Shown: positions 1 to 8,953, counted from the stretch's first letter. The stretch: DNA of 64,000 nucleotides from JBBQUN01 sp963717115 (GCA_963717115.1 CAVQVO010000017.1:806001-870000); one strand, 5' to 3'. Made by a program: numbers and translations. The notes: generated by a model from the sequence alone, not told the origin.

Positions 1-543
1 CAGCGACGCAGCAATCTCGGCGTTGGAAGCGCCGGACCCCACCGCAGTGGCGACCTCGCGCTCGCGGTCGGTGAGCGACGTCAGGCGCTGGGCAGCGATG
101 CGACGGCGATCGGTCATCTCGTCGTTGCCGAGGTGGGAGAGAAGGGTGCGGGTGACCGACGGTGAGAGCATCGCCTCTCCCGCAGCAACGAGGCGAACGG
201 CGTTGACGATCTCCGTGGGCGCAGTGTCCTTCAACAGGAACCCGTCGGCGCCGGCCCGCAGCGCGCTCATGACCTGCTCGTCGGCCTGGAACGTGGTCAG
301 GACGATCACGTGTGGCGGCGTTGCGAGTCGGCGCAGGGCTGACGTGGCGGCGATGCCGTCCATCCCGGGCATCCGGATGTCCATCAGGACGACATCGGGT
401 CGATGCGCGCGCACGGCCGCAATGGCGTCGGCTCCGTCGGCAGCCTCGCCCACCACCTCCAGCTCCTCCGACGACGACAGGATCATCCGGAGACCGGCAC
501 GCACCAACGCGTCGTCGTCGACCAGAAGCACCCGAACGTTCAC
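1..543 (-). CDS. NarL/LuxR-family response regulator (3' end cut by window edge)
   Basis: DNA-binding half of a two-component system, cytoplasmic. The receiver domain fills residues 1-120: acidic pair Asp9/Asp10, phosphoacceptor Asp55 in VVLMDIRMPG, Thr83 and Lys105 (FLLKD) are all present. A LuxR-type helix-turn-helix begins near residue 158 with LTDREREV, and the window edge removes its recognition helix. The GTG start overlaps the stop of the upstream histidine kinase as GTGA, so the two are translationally coupled; a second GTG one codon earlier is also possible. Family assignment is firm. The likely target, by position only, is the ABC exporter divergent from the kinase gene. Confidence 0.93.
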   Translation of the reverse strand, partial: MNVRVLLVDDDALVRAGLRMILSSSEELEVVGEAADGADAIAAVRAHRPDVVLMDIRMPGMDGIAATSALRRLATPPHVIVLTTFQADEQVMSALRAGADGFLLKDTAPTEIVNAVRLVAAGEAMLSPSVTRTLLSHLGNDEMTDRRRIAAQRLTSLTDREREVATAVGSGASNAEIAASL

Positions 544-1769
544 CACGGAAGCTCGGCCTCGACGACGAAGTCACCCGAAGCGTCCAGTCCGTGCATCAGG
601 ACGCCATTGGCCAGGGTCACCCGCTCCTGCAAACCGAGGAGGCCGGTGCCCGAACCCGGCACAGCCGGACGGTCGGCGGCGCCCACGACGGGTCGGTTCC
701 GAACGCTGACGTGCAGGCCGCGGTCGGGAGCCCCCGCCACCCGAACCTGGGCGAGGGCGCCGCGAGCGTGCTTGCCGATGTTGGTCAGCGCTTCCTGCAC
801 GATGCGGTAGGCGTCACGGCCCAACGGGCCGGGTGCGGCCTCTGCTCCGTCCACCTGCATCTCGAATTCGATCGTTGCGCCGGAACGGCGAGTCTCCTCC
901 ACCAAGCGGGGAATGTCGGCCAACGTCGGTTGAGGCACCGTCGACGACCGCTCCTGCCCGGGCTCCTCCCGCAGCACGCCGATCACGTCCCGCAGTTCTT
1001 CCAGCGCCTGGTGAGCCGTCGACCGCAACAGCGCAGCGCTCTCGCGCACCTGGGCGGGAGGCAGGTCGAGTGCGACCTCGAGCGCCCCGGCGTGCAACGC
1101 CACCAGGGAGATGCGGTGGGCCAGCACGTCGTGCATCTCCCGTGCGATTCGGGTCCGCTCGGCCAGGCGCGCCCGTTCGGCCCGGACGAGCTGATCGGCC
1201 TCGGCCCGTTCGGCACGGTCGCGAAGGGTCGAGAGGAGCTGACGTCGGGCCCGGACGAACATGCCCCATGCGGTTGCGGCGGCAGCCAGTGCCAGCGTCG
1301 GCAGCAGCACCGACCAGGTATCGGTACGCCCGAGCCAGATCGAGCACACCACCGCCGCCGGAACGGACAGCGCGCCGACGAGCAGGGCGGGGCGGACAGG
1401 GCGGTGGACAGCCAGCGAGGACAGTGCGAACAGGCCGGCCACGGTGCCGAACGTCGAAAACGCCCCCAGCAGGATGCAGACCAACGCCACCCCGAACGGC
1501 CAGCGCCGCCGCCACCACAGTGAGAGGCAGCAAAGCGCTCCGAACGCGGCGTCGGTGGCCACCTGCCCCGACGTCATCGGAGTGGCGGTGACGTCCCCGG
1601 TGGCGCTCAGGACGAGGGCGCCGAGCGCGGTGGCGATGACGAAGGCGGCGGCGTCGAAGGACCAGTCGCGCCCGGTCCGGGGCCCCACGGTGTCGGGCGG
1701 AGTCGAGTCGCTCGGTGCCAGCATCGCCGTGGGGGCGGTCTGGGCCCACCATCTGCGAAGCCAGGACAT
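540..1769 (-). CDS. NarL-type sensor histidine kinase
   Basis: Membrane sensor kinase of about 409 residues. Hydrophobic segments span roughly residues 40-175, with almost no extracytoplasmic loop, so it may sense a membrane or envelope signal. The HisKA_3 dimerisation helix carries the phosphorylated His213 in REMHDVLAHRI, and an ATPase domain follows with an N-box-like QEALTNIGKHA and a glycine-rich GTGLLGLQERV. The reading frame stays open upstream into the 22-bp repeats, but ATG 1769 is preferred because a TACGCT hexamer lies 6 nt before it, as for a leaderless transcript. Its 3' end overlaps the response regulator. Confidence 0.93.
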   Translation of the reverse strand: MSWLRRWWAQTAPTAMLAPSDSTPPDTVGPRTGRDWSFDAAAFVIATALGALVLSATGDVTATPMTSGQVATDAAFGALCCLSLWWRRRWPFGVALVCILLGAFSTFGTVAGLFALSSLAVHRPVRPALLVGALSVPAAVVCSIWLGRTDTWSVLLPTLALAAAATAWGMFVRARRQLLSTLRDRAERAEADQLVRAERARLAERTRIAREMHDVLAHRISLVALHAGALEVALDLPPAQVRESAALLRSTAHQALEELRDVIGVLREEPGQERSSTVPQPTLADIPRLVEETRRSGATIEFEMQVDGAEAAPGPLGRDAYRIVQEALTNIGKHARGALAQVRVAGAPDRGLHVSVRNRPVVGAADRPAVPGSGTGLLGLQERVTLANGVLMHGLDASGDFVVEAELPW

Positions 1770-1775
1770 CACCAG

Positions 1776-1781
1776 AGCGTA
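1776..1781 (-). promoter_or_regulatory. -10-like hexamer of the kinase/regulator operon
   Basis: Read on the minus strand this is TACGCT, 6 nt before ATG 1769, with no Shine-Dalgarno site between them. It matches the hexamer and spacing seen before many starts in this window, and suggests a leaderless transcript. Confidence 0.5.
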
Positions 1782-1810
1782 CGGCTCAGGGACCCCGTGC
1801 AACATCGACG

Positions 1811-1907
1811 AACGTCGACATCGCATCCGTCGAACGTCGACATCGCATCCGACGAACGTCGACATCGCATCCGTCGAACGTCGACATCGCATCCGACGAA
1901 CGTCGAG
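1811..1907. repeat. Tandem array of 22-bp repeats in a divergent promoter region
   Basis: Four complete 22-bp units start at 1811, 1833, 1855 and 1877; a fifth, partial unit starts at 1899. Each begins AACGTCGACATCGCATCCG. One base near the unit's end alternates T, A, T, A, so the pattern really repeats every 44 bp. Unit junctions form small inverted repeats, such as GTCGA-ACG-TCGAC and CGACG-AA-CGTCG. The 22-bp period is about two helical turns, so bound proteins would sit on one face of the DNA. The array lies between the divergent kinase and ABC-exporter promoters, which suggests a cooperative operator array. That function is inferred. Confidence 0.85.
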
Positions 1908-1983
1908 GAATCAGCGGCGGCCGGCGTCCGTTCGGACGCCGAATCGTGGCCGTCCGCCCGATGCGGCGGCGCACCGGCCGGTT

Positions 1984-1989
1984 CAGGCT
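1984..1989 (+). promoter_or_regulatory. -10-like hexamer of the ABC exporter operon
   Basis: CAGGCT lies 6 nt upstream of ATG 1996 and there is no Shine-Dalgarno site, consistent with leaderless initiation of the ABC ATPase. Confidence 0.45.
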
Positions 1990-1995
1990 GGACAC

Positions 1996-2913
1996 ATGAT
2001 CACGACGACCGCTCTGACCAAGAGCTACCAACGAACGCCGGTCGTGCGCGACGTCTCGTTGCGCTGCGAACCCGGGACCATCACCGGTTTCCTCGGGGCC
2101 AATGGCGCCGGCAAATCCACCACGCTGAAGATGATGGTCGGGCTGGTGCGACCCGATCGAGGTACCGCGACCATCGACGGCCGACCGTTCGTCGAGCTGC
2201 CCAACCCGACCCGGGTGGTCGGAACGCTGCTCGACGCGTCGGCGCTGCATCCCGGGCGCAGCGGCCGGTCGACGCTCACCATCGCGGCGCGCATGGCCGG
2301 CGTTCACCCGAGGCGGGTGGAGCACCTCCTTGACCTCGTCGGGGTCGCCGATGCGGCGGACAAGCGAGTCGGGACCTACTCCCTCGGGATGCGTCAACGC
2401 CTCGGCATCGCCCAGGCCCTCATCGGTGAACCGGCGGCGCTGATCCTCGATGAACCGGCGAACGGGCTCGATCCCGAGGGCATCGCCTGGATGCGAAGGC
2501 TCCTGCGCGACTTCGCCGACCACGGCGGCACGGTGCTGTTGTCGAGTCACCTGCTCCACGAGGTGCAGGCCACCGCCGATCATCTCGTCGTCATCTCCGA
2601 CGGTGCCGTGGTGGCCGCCGGTCGGCTGGACGATCTGCTCGCCAGCTCGACGATCCTCGTCCGCAGCCCCGACCCCGGTGGACTGGCTGCGGCGCTCCAA
2701 GCGGCGCGGATCGAGTACGTCGCCGGGCCGGGAGATGCGCTCACCGTGGACGTCTCCGGAGGTCGGGTCACCGCCGAGGTGCTGGCGGGCGTCGCCCGCG
2801 ACCACCAGGTGCTGCTCACCGAGCTGCGCCAGTCCGAGACCAACGGCCTGGAACAGCTGTTCTTCTCTCTCACCGCCGCCAAGGCGGTTCCGCCCCAGGA
2901 GGCTGCAGCATGA
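1996..2913 (+). CDS. ABC-2 type exporter, ATP-binding protein
   Basis: Cytoplasmic ATPase of about 305 residues, in the DrrA/NatA-like class that powers ABC-2 exporters. Walker A is GANGAGKST at residues 34-42, the signature motif is the variant YSLGMRQRL, Walker B is LILDEPANGLDP, and a switch His lies in LLSSHLLHEV. The C-terminal tail of about 90 residues is usual for this subfamily. The stop overlaps the permease start (ATGA). It lies opposite a two-component operon across the repeat array, the common arrangement for antibiotic or lipid stress exporters. The substrate is unknown. Confidence 0.94.
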   Translation: MITTTALTKSYQRTPVVRDVSLRCEPGTITGFLGANGAGKSTTLKMMVGLVRPDRGTATIDGRPFVELPNPTRVVGTLLDASALHPGRSGRSTLTIAARMAGVHPRRVEHLLDLVGVADAADKRVGTYSLGMRQRLGIAQALIGEPAALILDEPANGLDPEGIAWMRRLLRDFADHGGTVLLSSHLLHEVQATADHLVVISDGAVVAAGRLDDLLASSTILVRSPDPGGLAAALQAARIEYVAGPGDALTVDVSGGRVTAEVLAGVARDHQVLLTELRQSETNGLEQLFFSLTAAKAVPPQEAAA

Positions 2914-3689
2914 CCACGTCACTCTCCCGTCGGACCCTCGGCATCGACGCAGCCCCGTCGACCCCGGGGCCGATCCCGTTCGCCCGGCTCGTCCGGGTCG
3001 AGTGGTCCAAGGCCACCGACACCCGAGCCGCCCGCTGGCTCCTGGCGCTCGTTGCCCTGTCGACTGCGGCGATGATGCTGGTGCCGGTCCTCGCCCCAAC
3101 CACCTTCGATCAGACCCACGCGAGCTACCTCCGCGTCGGCGCTCTCGGCCTGACGATCCTCCTGCCTGTGGTGGCGATCCTGCTGTTCACGGGCGAATGG
3201 ACCCAGCGCAGCATCATGACCACCTTCACCCAGGAACCGCGACGGATCCGAGTCGTCAACGCCAAGCTGGTGGTGTCACTCGTGCTGGGTGGTGGCGGCG
3301 CAGTCTTCGGCGGAGTGGTCGCCGCCGCCGGCCTCGGGCTGGCTGCGGCCTCGGGCCGCGGCCTGGAGGCAGACCTGAGCGCCGGCGCCATCACCGCCTC
3401 TCTGCTCTACGTGCTCCTCAATGTCCTGGCCGCCGTCGCGCTCGGGGCGCTGCTCCAGAACTCCGCCGCGGCCATCGCCGCATCGTTCGCGCTCCCCGCC
3501 GGCTTTGCACTGCTCGGTACCGCATCGACGCTGGTGTCGGAGTGGATCGACATGTCCACACCCTGGAACTGGGTGCTCCAGAACGACTGGGGAGGTCACG
3601 TGCCGCAGATCGCGGTCTCGATCGTCTTCTGGGTGGCGGTCCCGCTCGCCGCCGGCGTCGTCCGGACGATGCGTCGCGACGTCGGCTAG
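2910..3689 (+). CDS. ABC-2 type exporter, permease protein
   Basis: Membrane partner of the preceding ATPase, about 259 residues. A cytoplasmic N-terminal stretch leads to about six hydrophobic segments (first ALVALSTAAMMLVPVLA, near residue 45). The length and RVEWSKATDTRAA before the first membrane segment are typical of ABC-2 permeases. It is translationally coupled to the ATPase by ATGA. No substrate can be assigned from sequence. The 179 bp to the next gene hold no convincing gene. Confidence 0.9.
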   Translation: MTTSLSRRTLGIDAAPSTPGPIPFARLVRVEWSKATDTRAARWLLALVALSTAAMMLVPVLAPTTFDQTHASYLRVGALGLTILLPVVAILLFTGEWTQRSIMTTFTQEPRRIRVVNAKLVVSLVLGGGGAVFGGVVAAAGLGLAAASGRGLEADLSAGAITASLLYVLLNVLAAVALGALLQNSAAAIAASFALPAGFALLGTASTLVSEWIDMSTPWNWVLQNDWGGHVPQIAVSIVFWVAVPLAAGVVRTMRRDVG

Positions 3690-3868
3690 TCGGGAGGGTT
3701 GCTCGACACGCGCCGGTTGGCGATGGAGCTCGTTCGCGTCGCCGAACGCGTACTCGACGACTGGATCGAGCATCGACGAGATGATGCCGCAGCGAGTGTC
3801 GACGCGCCGTCCATCCACGCCACAACCCCGTCTTTCCGGTTGCCCCACGTCGTTGCTAGCGTCGTTTC

Positions 3869-5508
3869 GTGATGAACGCCTCGGAACGTGTGCAGTCGGT
3901 CGGCTCGATCCCGGCCTACGACGCCATCGTCATCGGCGCAGGATTCGGCGGGCTCTACGCCCTCTACCACCTGCGTGACGAGATGGGCTTGTCGGTTCGG
4001 GCCTTCGACGGAGCGAGCGACGTCGGGGGCACGTGGTGGTACAACCGGTACCCGGGCGCCCGGGTCGACGCGCCGAGCAGTCCGTTCTACGCCTACACGT
4101 TCAGTCAAGAGCTGGTCGACGAGTGGGTCTGGCCCGAGACGCAGAGCACACAGGCCGATGTCCTCGCCTACGTCGAACACGTCGCCGACCGGTTCGACCT
4201 CCGCAAGGACATCCAGTTCGACACCTTCGTGACCGACGCCCGGTACGACGAGGACCTCCAGCGCTGGACCATCGAGACCGACGGCGGTGAGCAGGCAACC
4301 GCCCGGTTCCTGATCTGCGCCGTCGGGGCGCTCTTCGTCGCCAACAAGCCCGATTATCCCGGCATCGACGACTTCACCGGAGACGTCCACCACACCGGTC
4401 GTTGGCCGCACGAACCGGTGTCGTTCGAAGGCAAGCGGGTCGGGGTGATCGGCACCGGCTCGTCGGGTGTCCAGTCGATTCCGCAGATCGCGAAGACCGC
4501 CGACCACGTCACCGTCTTCCAACGCACGCCCCAATACGCGCTTCCCGCCCGCAACCGACCGCTGCCCGAGGAGGACCTCGAACAGTACCGGAAGGACTGG
4601 GACGACCTCCGGGCTTCGATGCGACGCCGGGGTGGCTGGCCGTTCCCGACGAGCAAGTTGCGAGCCGCCGACCACACGTTCGAAGAACGCCGGCAGCGCT
4701 ACGAGGAGATGTGGGAACGGGGCGGCATCCACCTCGCGATCAACAGCTTCGCCGGCGTCTACTCCGACGAGGAGCTGAACGAGGAGATCGCCGAGTTCGT
4801 CCGGAACAAGATCCGCGACATCGTCGAGGATCCCGAAACCGCCCGAGAAGCTGATGCCGAGCTATGCCTTCGGAACGAAGCGACTCATCCTCGACAACGA
4901 CTACTTCGAGACCTACAACCGGGACAACGTCACCTTGGTCGACCTGCGCGACGAGCCGATCGAAACGTTCAGCGAGACCGGTGTCCGCACGGCCGATCGG
5001 CGAGCATCCGATCGACATGCTGGTGCTCGCCACCGGATTCGACGCGGTCAGTGGCTCGATGCTCCAGCTCAATCCGAAGGGTCGAGGCGGGGTCCCATTG
5101 AAGGAGAAGTGGGCGGAGCGCTTCGACAACCACCTCGGGATGACCATCGCCGGCTACCCGAACCTGTTCATGATCCACGGTCCGGGCGCTCCCGGGGTGT
5201 TCTTCACCATGCCCCTCGGTGCCGAGCTGCAGACGGCATGGATCGAGTCCTGCATCCGCCACCTCGACGAAGCCGGTCTCGGTGCCATGGAGGCGACCGA
5301 GGCTGCCGAGGCGAGCTGGGACGCCGAGATCAACGCGATCGCGAACCGGACGCTCTATCCCCGAACCGATTCCTGGTACATGGGCGCGAACGTCCCCGGC
5401 AAGCCTCGCCAGTTCCTCGGCCACCTCATGGGCTCGCAGTACTTCGACCGCCTGGCCGAGGTTGCCGAGGGGGGCTTCGAGGACTTCGTGTTCGAGAAGC
5501 GACGCTAG
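3869..5508 (+). pseudogene. Flavin-containing Baeyer-Villiger-type monooxygenase, two frameshifts
   Basis: Would encode a protein of about 545 residues inserting oxygen into ketones with FAD and NADPH. Visible motifs are the FAD fingerprint GAGFGGLYA, the BVMO fingerprint FTGDVHHTGRWP and the NADPH fingerprint GVIGTGSSGVQ. The frame changes twice. Near 4842-4844, removing one C from CCC restores ETAEKLMPSYAFGTKR; near 4998, removing one base restores RTADGEHPIDMLVLATGF. Coding quality continues without pause to 5508. Both are +1 insertions, so either sequencing error or a very recent pseudogene. Start GTG 3869 follows TAGCGT (3857-3862) by 6 nt; ATG 3872 is the alternative. Confidence 0.88.
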
Positions 5509-5564
5509 GTGTTTCGAGGCTTCGTCGAGGGGGCGAAGGGATGCGGCGCATCGCTCGCGTCGGC

Positions 5565-6239
5565 TCAGGCGGCGACGGCGTAGACGACCCAGTTGGACTC
5601 GTAGCTCCGTTCGGAGCGGTCGAACTCGCCGCCGCAGGTCACCAGCCGAAGCGTCGGCGCGGCACTGGCCCCGTAGACCCGCTCGGTCGGGAACGAATCC
5701 TTGTCGTAGAGACCCTTGTCGACGACCCTGAACGGTTGCTCGCGGCCGAGGTCGTCGATCACGACGACCTCGTCGCCCTGCTCCAATTCCTGCAGGCGGA
5801 AGAAGACCGCCGGTCCGTTGTGGTCGTCGACGTGTCCGACGATGACGGTCGGTCCTGCTTCGTCGGCAACGGTCCCACCGGCCCACCATCCGGCGACGTC
5901 GAAGTCGGTCGGCGTTTCGAGCGCCCCGTCATCGGTGAGCCCGAGATCGACGATCGATGCCTCGACCCCGATCGAGGGGATGACGACCCGGCGCGGGGGT
6001 GCGATGACCGGTTTCGTCGTGGGAACGGCCGGCTCCGTGGTCGGCGTGAAGGCGGCCCCTCCGACACCGGCCCGCAGATCGCGGACGTCGGCGCCGCCGA
6101 ACGCTGTCTCCGGCGACGGCACGGTGGCCGGCGGCGCGGCGGCCGAGTCGGATCGATCCGGCCGCGAACAAGCGACCGCACACAAGGCGGCCGCCACGAC
6201 AACCGTGACGGCCGCCCAACGGCGAGCAGGAGGGATCAC
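5565..6239 (-). CDS. Sortase family protein (class E/F-like), membrane anchored
   Basis: Cysteine transpeptidase of about 224 residues that anchors or cross-links secreted proteins outside the membrane. An N-terminal hydrophobic segment (AAVTVVVAAALCAVAC) precedes a Pro/Thr-rich linker and the sortase barrel. The catalytic triad is visible as His in VIVGHVDDHNGP, Cys in LRLVTCGGEFD and Arg in RSERSYE. The chosen GTG start overlaps the stop of the upstream CHRD protein (GTGA), so the pair is one operon and that protein is a candidate substrate. The CAVAC could act as a weak lipobox. Confidence 0.9.
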   Translation of the reverse strand: MIPPARRWAAVTVVVAAALCAVACSRPDRSDSAAAPPATVPSPETAFGGADVRDLRAGVGGAAFTPTTEPAVPTTKPVIAPPRRVVIPSIGVEASIVDLGLTDDGALETPTDFDVAGWWAGGTVADEAGPTVIVGHVDDHNGPAVFFRLQELEQGDEVVVIDDLGREQPFRVVDKGLYDKDSFPTERVYGASAAPTLRLVTCGGEFDRSERSYESNWVVYAVAA

Positions 6240-7009
6240 GCCCGGCGACGACGCACACCCGTGGTGACTGCGAGCACACCGACCCCGGCGGCGACGACCC
6301 ACAGGGCCGACGAGGAACCGGCTGCATCGGGGTTGCCCGCGGCCGTGCCCCCGGCCCCGGCGGCCACGGCCCCGGCGGGCGTCATGCCGGCCGCGACCAG
6401 CGTGGCGCAGCCCGCCGGAATGGTGGCCTCGAGCGGGAGCGACGGGTCGAGCGAGCTCGGAGCGTCGCCGTCGTACTCGCCGCTTCCGTCGAGATCGATG
6501 CCGTGCACGACGACGATCATGTTCTCCATGTTGTCGGCGAGCTCCTGGGGCACCTCGATCGTGCGGCTGTACTCGTAGCCCCCGCCGCTGGCGACGGGGA
6601 AGCTCGCGATCGCGAGCGCATACGATTCGTCGGTCGGACCTTCGAGGACCAAGGAGGCCTTGACGGTGCCGTAGGACGGCACCCCCTCGACCGTGCTGAG
6701 GAGCCCGTCACCGTCGGAGTCGAGGTCGGCGGCCGGGCAGGTGTTCTCGGCCCCGTACTCGCCGTGGAAGTGCTGCGCGTGGACCAGGTCGACGACTCCG
6801 GCGACGTCGAGGGTGACCTCGGCACTGGTGCCGGTGAGCGTCACACTCACCTCGCCGCTGAGCCCGGAATCGTTGAGTTGGCCGAACGTTCCCGTGAATT
6901 CCTCGGTGTCCTGGGCCCCGGCGGGCGAGGCTGCGACCAGGGCGAGCGCCGCTCCGGCGGCCAGGCCTCGGACGAGGTCGCGTCGAAGCGAAAGTGGTGC
7001 GATGTGCAT
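6236..7009 (-). CDS. Secreted CHRD-domain protein with C-terminal membrane anchor
   Basis: Exported protein of about 257 residues: signal peptide at 1-32 ending ASPAGAQ, a CHRD-like region (residues about 38-170) with HAQHFHGEYG and a Cys-Pro pair, then an Ala/Gly-rich spacer and a C-terminal hydrophobic helix ending in RRRR. The tail resembles a cell-wall sorting signal, but no standard LPXTG or LAXTG is present; NPDAAG before the helix is the nearest candidate. The start has a Shine-Dalgarno-like GAGGGA. It is coupled by GTGA to a sortase gene. The molecular role of CHRD proteins is poorly known. Confidence 0.82.
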   Translation of the reverse strand: MHIAPLSLRRDLVRGLAAGAALALVAASPAGAQDTEEFTGTFGQLNDSGLSGEVSVTLTGTSAEVTLDVAGVVDLVHAQHFHGEYGAENTCPAADLDSDGDGLLSTVEGVPSYGTVKASLVLEGPTDESYALAIASFPVASGGGYEYSRTIEVPQELADNMENMIVVVHGIDLDGSGEYDGDAPSSLDPSLPLEATIPAGCATLVAAGMTPAGAVAAGAGGTAAGNPDAAGSSSALWVVAAGVGVLAVTTGVRRRRA

Positions 7010-7176
7010 GATGAGTTCCCTCTCGTTGAGACGGCCACGGTCGTGGCCGCCGCTTTCCTTGGAATCAACCTAGGGCACCGATCGCCGGGCGGCGAGCGCC
7101 CGGGGTCCCGGTCCTTCGTCTCGGTGGGAAGAACGGGGCCGGGTTCGTCGGAGATCGTCGTCGAACACCACCTGCA

Positions 7177-7800
7177 TCATTCGACCCGGGTGAAGAGGTA
7201 GGCGAACGCCGACCTCGTGTAGCCGACGGCCCGGTTGGTCCGATGGAGGGACTCGGCCGTGACGGTCTGCTGCTTCTTGGGAATCAGGTACGTGTCGAGT
7301 TCGGTGATGTCCACCCGGTAGTCACCGGAGCCGGAGACCACCACGCCGGTGAGCGAGTAGCGGGGGTCGATCGACGCCATCGCGGCGTCGCCGTGACTGG
7401 GGTTCACGAGGAGGGTGCCACCGACCTCCAGATGTTGCGTGCAGTGCTCGCTGACGAAGCCGGCGTAGAGCGAAACGAGCAGGTCGAAGGGCCCCTCGGG
7501 GAGGTCGAGGGACTGGGTGTAGTCGGCGTGGATGAACGTGATGTCGGGGTCGGGTGGGCCCTGGTGTTCGGCGATGATCTCGAGGACGCCGTCGGTGTCG
7601 GCGAAGAACGCCGACGCCCGTTTGTCGACATCGAGGTAGGTGACCGAGTCGAAGACGAACGATGGGGCGAGATCGACGTAGCTACCGGGATACAGGACGG
7701 TGGTGGCATCGATGGCCCGATCGACGGCGGCGAAGAGGCGCCATCGATCTCCTCGGTGTTGGTCCTGCTTCGCCCATCGTTCGGCGGTGGACGGTCTCAT
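7177..7800 (-). CDS. Putative class I SAM-dependent methyltransferase-like protein
   Basis: Cytoplasmic protein of about 207 residues. The fold is suggested by LYPGSYVDLAPSFVFDSVTYLD, where a degenerate SAM loop is followed by an acidic strand end, then ITFIHADYTQSL and FDLLVSLYAGFV at the usual positions of motifs II-IV. No strong GxGxG is present, so the activity is uncertain and it may be a degenerate paralogue. The frame is open upstream through a low-complexity Asp/Glu stretch, but ATG 7800 is preferred because the protein becomes ordinary there. It is divergent from the RlmM-like gene. Confidence 0.6.
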   Translation of the reverse strand: MRPSTAERWAKQDQHRGDRWRLFAAVDRAIDATTVLYPGSYVDLAPSFVFDSVTYLDVDKRASAFFADTDGVLEIIAEHQGPPDPDITFIHADYTQSLDLPEGPFDLLVSLYAGFVSEHCTQHLEVGGTLLVNPSHGDAAMASIDPRYSLTGVVVSGSGDYRVDITELDTYLIPKKQQTVTAESLHRTNRAVGYTRSAFAYLFTRVE

Positions 7801-7945
7801 CGCGGTCCGCCCGTGGATCTCCGGCTCGCGCTCGTCATCGGCGGCGTCGTCTTCATCGTCGTCTTCATCGTCGTCCAGGATGCCGTGCCCGACCGGTGTT
7901 GCCGGGACCCGTCGGGTGTCGGTCGACAACGGGCAGGATGGGGAC

Positions 7946-8860
7946 ATGGTGCTCACCGGCTATCTGGCCCCGGTCGACCTCGACCACGAACTGGCCGACG
8001 AGCTCGCCGTGGCCGGCGTCGGCGTCGAGTCCCGTCACGATCGCCTGTTCCTGTCGCCCGACCCGGCCATCGAGGCTCGCTGGGCGGCCAACGTCTGGCA
8101 CGATGTCGAGCGGATCCCGATCGACTCGATCGCCGGCGCCGCCCGGGAACTGCGCGATCGGCAACGCAACTGGGCGAGCTATCTGCCCGATCACGCCGGC
8201 CGGGGCCGCCTGATCGCCGCGAAGCTGCCGCATGTCTCGGCCAAGCCGCTCGAGCTGGGGAGCCACGCACCGGAGGCTCCGCTCGGGTCGTGGATGCTGC
8301 TCGAACCATCGCTGATGCTGGCTGCAGCCAACTGCTCGGACCCATTTCCCAACGGCGTCCCCCGGATCGCCGAACGACGGGTGGGCCCGCCGAGCCGCGC
8401 CTATCTGAAGCTGTGGGAGGCGCTGGCTCGGGCCCGTCGCTGGCCGAAGCCCGGCGAGCACTGCCTCGACCTCGGCGCGAGTCCCGGTGGCTGGACCTGG
8501 CTGGTCGCCCAGACCGGGGCCGAGGTGACCGCGGTCGACAAGGCGGCCCTGACCGACGACGTGGCCCGTCTGGCCAACGTCGGGTGGCAGCAGGGTTCGG
8601 CGTTCGCGCTCGATCCGAGGGATCGACCGACGGTCGACTGGTTGTTCAGCGACATCATCTGTTACCCGGAACGACTGCTCGGACTGATCGAGCGATGGAT
8701 CGAGTCGGGGTCGGTTCGCAATGTCGTGTGCACGATCAAGTTCCAGGGACCAACCGACTTCGATGCCATCGACCGGTTCGCCGCCATCGCTCGAAGCGAC
8801 GTCCGCCATCTCCACCACAACAAACACGAGCTGACCTTCACGCTCCTCGACATCGTCTGA
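7946..8860 (+). CDS. RlmM-like 23S rRNA 2'-O-methyltransferase
   Basis: Protein of about 304 residues combining an N-terminal substrate-recognition part with a C-terminal RrmJ/FtsJ Rossmann domain that methylates ribose 2'-OH using SAM. The SAM site is CLDLGASPGGWTWL near residues 172-186. Later catalytic Lys-Asp-Lys-Glu candidates are the Asp in WLFSDIICYP, Lys in VCTIKFQGP and Glu in NKHELTFTL. It is shorter than E. coli RlmM, so the exact target nucleotide is not certain. The start follows CAGGAT by 6 nt. Its stop lies next to a truncated gene on the other strand. Confidence 0.82.
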   Translation: MVLTGYLAPVDLDHELADELAVAGVGVESRHDRLFLSPDPAIEARWAANVWHDVERIPIDSIAGAARELRDRQRNWASYLPDHAGRGRLIAAKLPHVSAKPLELGSHAPEAPLGSWMLLEPSLMLAAANCSDPFPNGVPRIAERRVGPPSRAYLKLWEALARARRWPKPGEHCLDLGASPGGWTWLVAQTGAEVTAVDKAALTDDVARLANVGWQQGSAFALDPRDRPTVDWLFSDIICYPERLLGLIERWIESGSVRNVVCTIKFQGPTDFDAIDRFAAIARSDVRHLHHNKHELTFTLLDIV

Positions 8861-8867
8861 GCCCTCA

Positions 8868-8953
8868 GTCCCCAAGCACACCGAGAGGGTCACCAGGGCC
8901 CAGGCGACGATGCCGCCGGAGCGGGCCACGAACCACCAGATCTGTTCGTTCAC
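8868..8953 (-). pseudogene. Truncated ferric reductase-like transmembrane protein (N-terminal remnant)
   Basis: Only the first 28 or so residues are recognisable: a GTG start and NEQIWWFVARSGGIVAWALV, the typical opening helix of ferric-reductase-like membrane proteins found beside ApbE. If one T is removed from the TT on the minus strand, the expected CWGL follows, then similarity ends abruptly about 8 bp from the stop of the convergent RlmM-like gene. The remaining five or so helices are missing. The start overlaps the likely ApbE stop as GTGA. This is either a deletion or rearrangement end, or an assembly join. Confidence 0.65.

Noticed and set aside
1811..1907. CRISPR-like array
   Set aside because: Units are directly adjacent with no unique spacers, and no cas genes are present.
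1786..3099. Long minus-strand open frame (437 codons) over the ABC exporter
   Set aside because: It is antisense to well-supported genes and has the Arg/Gly-rich composition of a GC-rich shadow frame.
3724..3870. Possible small gene between the ABC permease and the monooxygenase
   Set aside because: A 48-codon frame exists but has no ribosome site or leaderless hexamer and overlaps the downstream promoter.
7801..7956. Acidic N-terminal extension of the methyltransferase-like protein
   Set aside because: The Asp/Glu run comes from a simple TCGTCGTCTTCA repeat in the divergent spacer and overlaps the start of the RlmM-like gene.
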